A stretch of DNA of 64,000 nucleotides from JBEISR01 sp044337705. GTDB lineage: Bacteria; Planctomycetota; Planctomycetia; Pirellulales; Pirellulaceae. Positions 63,321-64,000 of the stretch are shown here, piece by piece. The stretch lies in NCBI GenBank assembly GCA_044337705.1, contig JBIINB010000008.1, positions 4,874 to 68,873 on the forward strand, in the 5' to 3' direction. The notes beneath the pieces are model-generated. The model was not told the DNA's origin. It searched no databases and was given only the letters and a program-made list of their open reading frames with translations. The position numbers and the translations under genes are program-made. Numbering within the stretch: the first letter of the stretch is position 1; each line of letters begins with the position of its first letter.

Positions 63321-64000
63321 GACTGTTGCACCTGACCACAGTATCCAAGGCGGGTCAGCGGAAGTTCGAAATGCTTTTCAAGCCATCGATTCCCCGGTTC
63401 TGCAGCCCTGAAGATCTGCTCCTTCCACGAATCGGAGATCGGAGCTCTTGCCTTTTCTCCGGAATGCTTTGGAGTACCAAACGCTTCCAACTCCAGCCAT
63501 GCAAGTCGTCGACGGTGGGGCGTCATGCGAAACAGGAAGGAAAGCCTGGGGGAATCGACGATCTCGCGAAGGATCTCCAGTTGACGCGTCGTCCATCGTT
63601 CGTTGTCCCGCTCCCCTTGAATCAGTCGCAGCCCTTCCTCCGCGTCGATTTGCATCACTTCACAGATCCGGCGAAAAAACTGCTGTTCGTCGGCGATCAG
63701 GTCCTCGAAAAGAAAGACATGGACGTTTTCAATCCCGAATTGCTCCACGTACGCCTCGACCGTCTCTCCGTACTGAAGATGCGGCAGCACTTCCCCTTGA
63801 AAGTTGTCTTTCAACCATTCATCCATCGAGCGATAGTAGGGTGGGCTTCCCCATTTCAGACGCGGACTGACGTTGTCACGCTTCAATTGCTGAAAGTAGG
63901 CGGATTCCAGCAAAACCAGTGGGTTGCGAAGCGCCATAAGGATGGTGGCGTCGCCGAAAACCCGCTTCAGATTCCTGGCGCGCACCCTTCTTTTGGACAG
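63317..64000 (-). CDS. Sulfotransferase family protein (partial at right edge)
   Basis: The 5' end lies beyond the window, so the PAPS loop is not in view. The frame is open through 64000. Seen are LKRVFGDATILMALRNPLVLLESAYFQQL, the 3'-phosphate-binding strand, VHVFLFEDLIADEQQFFRRICEVM, and the tail WKEQIFRAAEPGNRWLEKHFELPLTRLGY, which matches the downstream paralogue. It is therefore assigned to the same family with good confidence. It seems to be the first of at least four genes of this operon in view: two sulfotransferases followed by two GT4 glycosyltransferases. Confidence 0.75.
   Translation of the reverse strand: MSKRRVRARNLKRVFGDATILMALRNPLVLLESAYFQQLKRDNVSPRLKWGSPPYYRSMDEWLKDNFQGEVLPHLQYGETVEAYVEQFGIENVHVFLFEDLIADEQQFFRRICEVMQIDAEEGLRLIQGERDNERWTTRQLEILREIVDSPRLSFLFRMTPHRRRLAWLELEAFGTPKHSGEKARAPISDSWKEQIFRAAEPGNRWLEKHFELPLTRLGYCGQVQQS

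Noticed and set aside
1..64000. tRNA, rRNA, CRISPR arrays, insertion sequences
   Set aside because: No tRNA-like cloverleaf segments, rRNA blocks, regularly spaced repeats or transposase motifs were recognised by reading; a tRNAscan or CRISPR search would be needed to exclude them fully.

Overview
The window looks like chromosomal DNA of a planctomycete, most likely Pirellulales-like (inference, no tree was possible). The evidence is families that cluster in that phylum: a PSCyt1/DUF1549/DUF1553 cytochrome next to a DUF1501 Tat protein, a PVC-type heme-binding propeller/HEAT/cytochrome c protein, an OmpL-like beta-barrel porin, DUF1573, several Tat-exported propeller and TIM-barrel proteins, and tetrahydromethanopterin-linked C1 genes in a bacterium. 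Base composition is near 60% GC, and GATC tetramers are strikingly frequent in most of the window. I saw no rRNA, tRNA, CRISPR array, transposase or phage gene.

Layout, left to right. 1-8751 (minus): an apparent operon reading proS, DUF4416 gene, wecA-like transferase, O-antigen ligase-like protein with a TPR-like tail, DUF1573 protein, and a lipoprotein with a phosphoesterase-type domain that runs off the left edge. 9204-12537 (plus): one reading frame joining IspF to CysS, then ruvC and ruvA with 4-base stop/start overlaps. 12577-20502 (minus): PVC heme-binding protein, DUF885 metallopeptidase, SDR epimerase, S4 protein, secreted endonuclease/exonuclease/phosphatase protein, and purU. 20785-24214 (plus): YkgJ-type cysteine-cluster protein, hisS, a small unknown protein and a coupled methyltransferase. 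24356-28230: a probable hexuronate/sugar-acid catabolic cluster (MFS permease, uxuA, convergent enolase-superfamily dehydratase). 28405-35283: porin with a strong terminator, a GlmU-family enzyme, glmS, a small unknown protein, and gap.

35665-39367 (plus): fhcA, fhcD and fhcC, three of the four subunits of the bacterial formyltransferase/hydrolase complex of H4MPT-dependent C1 transfer; fhcB is not here. 39760-43080: a SWIM-zinc-finger SNF2 helicase. 43345-49261: a small secreted Gly/Tyr/Pro-rich protein, a Tat-exported NHL propeller, then the DUF1553 and DUF1501 pair. 49292-50932: a segment with lower GC and no GATC enrichment carrying a lone sulfotransferase, a candidate for horizontal acquisition. 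51043-59484: secreted YdjC/ChbG-type deacetylase, two methyltransferases, a TauE-type permease, an NCS2-type nucleobase permease, a PQQ-like propeller protein, a Tat-exported xylose-isomerase-like protein and a small membrane protein. 59560-64000 (minus): two GT4 glycosyltransferases and two tandem sulfotransferases, the second cut by the right edge, apparently one operon for a sulfated surface glycan.

Functional themes are cell-surface polysaccharide (WecA, ligase, GlmU/GlmS precursor supply, glycosyltransferases, sulfotransferases), translation (ProS, CysS, HisS), C1 metabolism (PurU, Fhc), DNA repair (RuvAC, SNF2) and the exported planctomycete protein set. The most unusual points are the IspF-CysS fusion with a degenerate KMSKS loop, the fhcADC cluster without fhcB, the GATC-rich composition with a gap at the sulfotransferase segment, and several repeat structures between genes.
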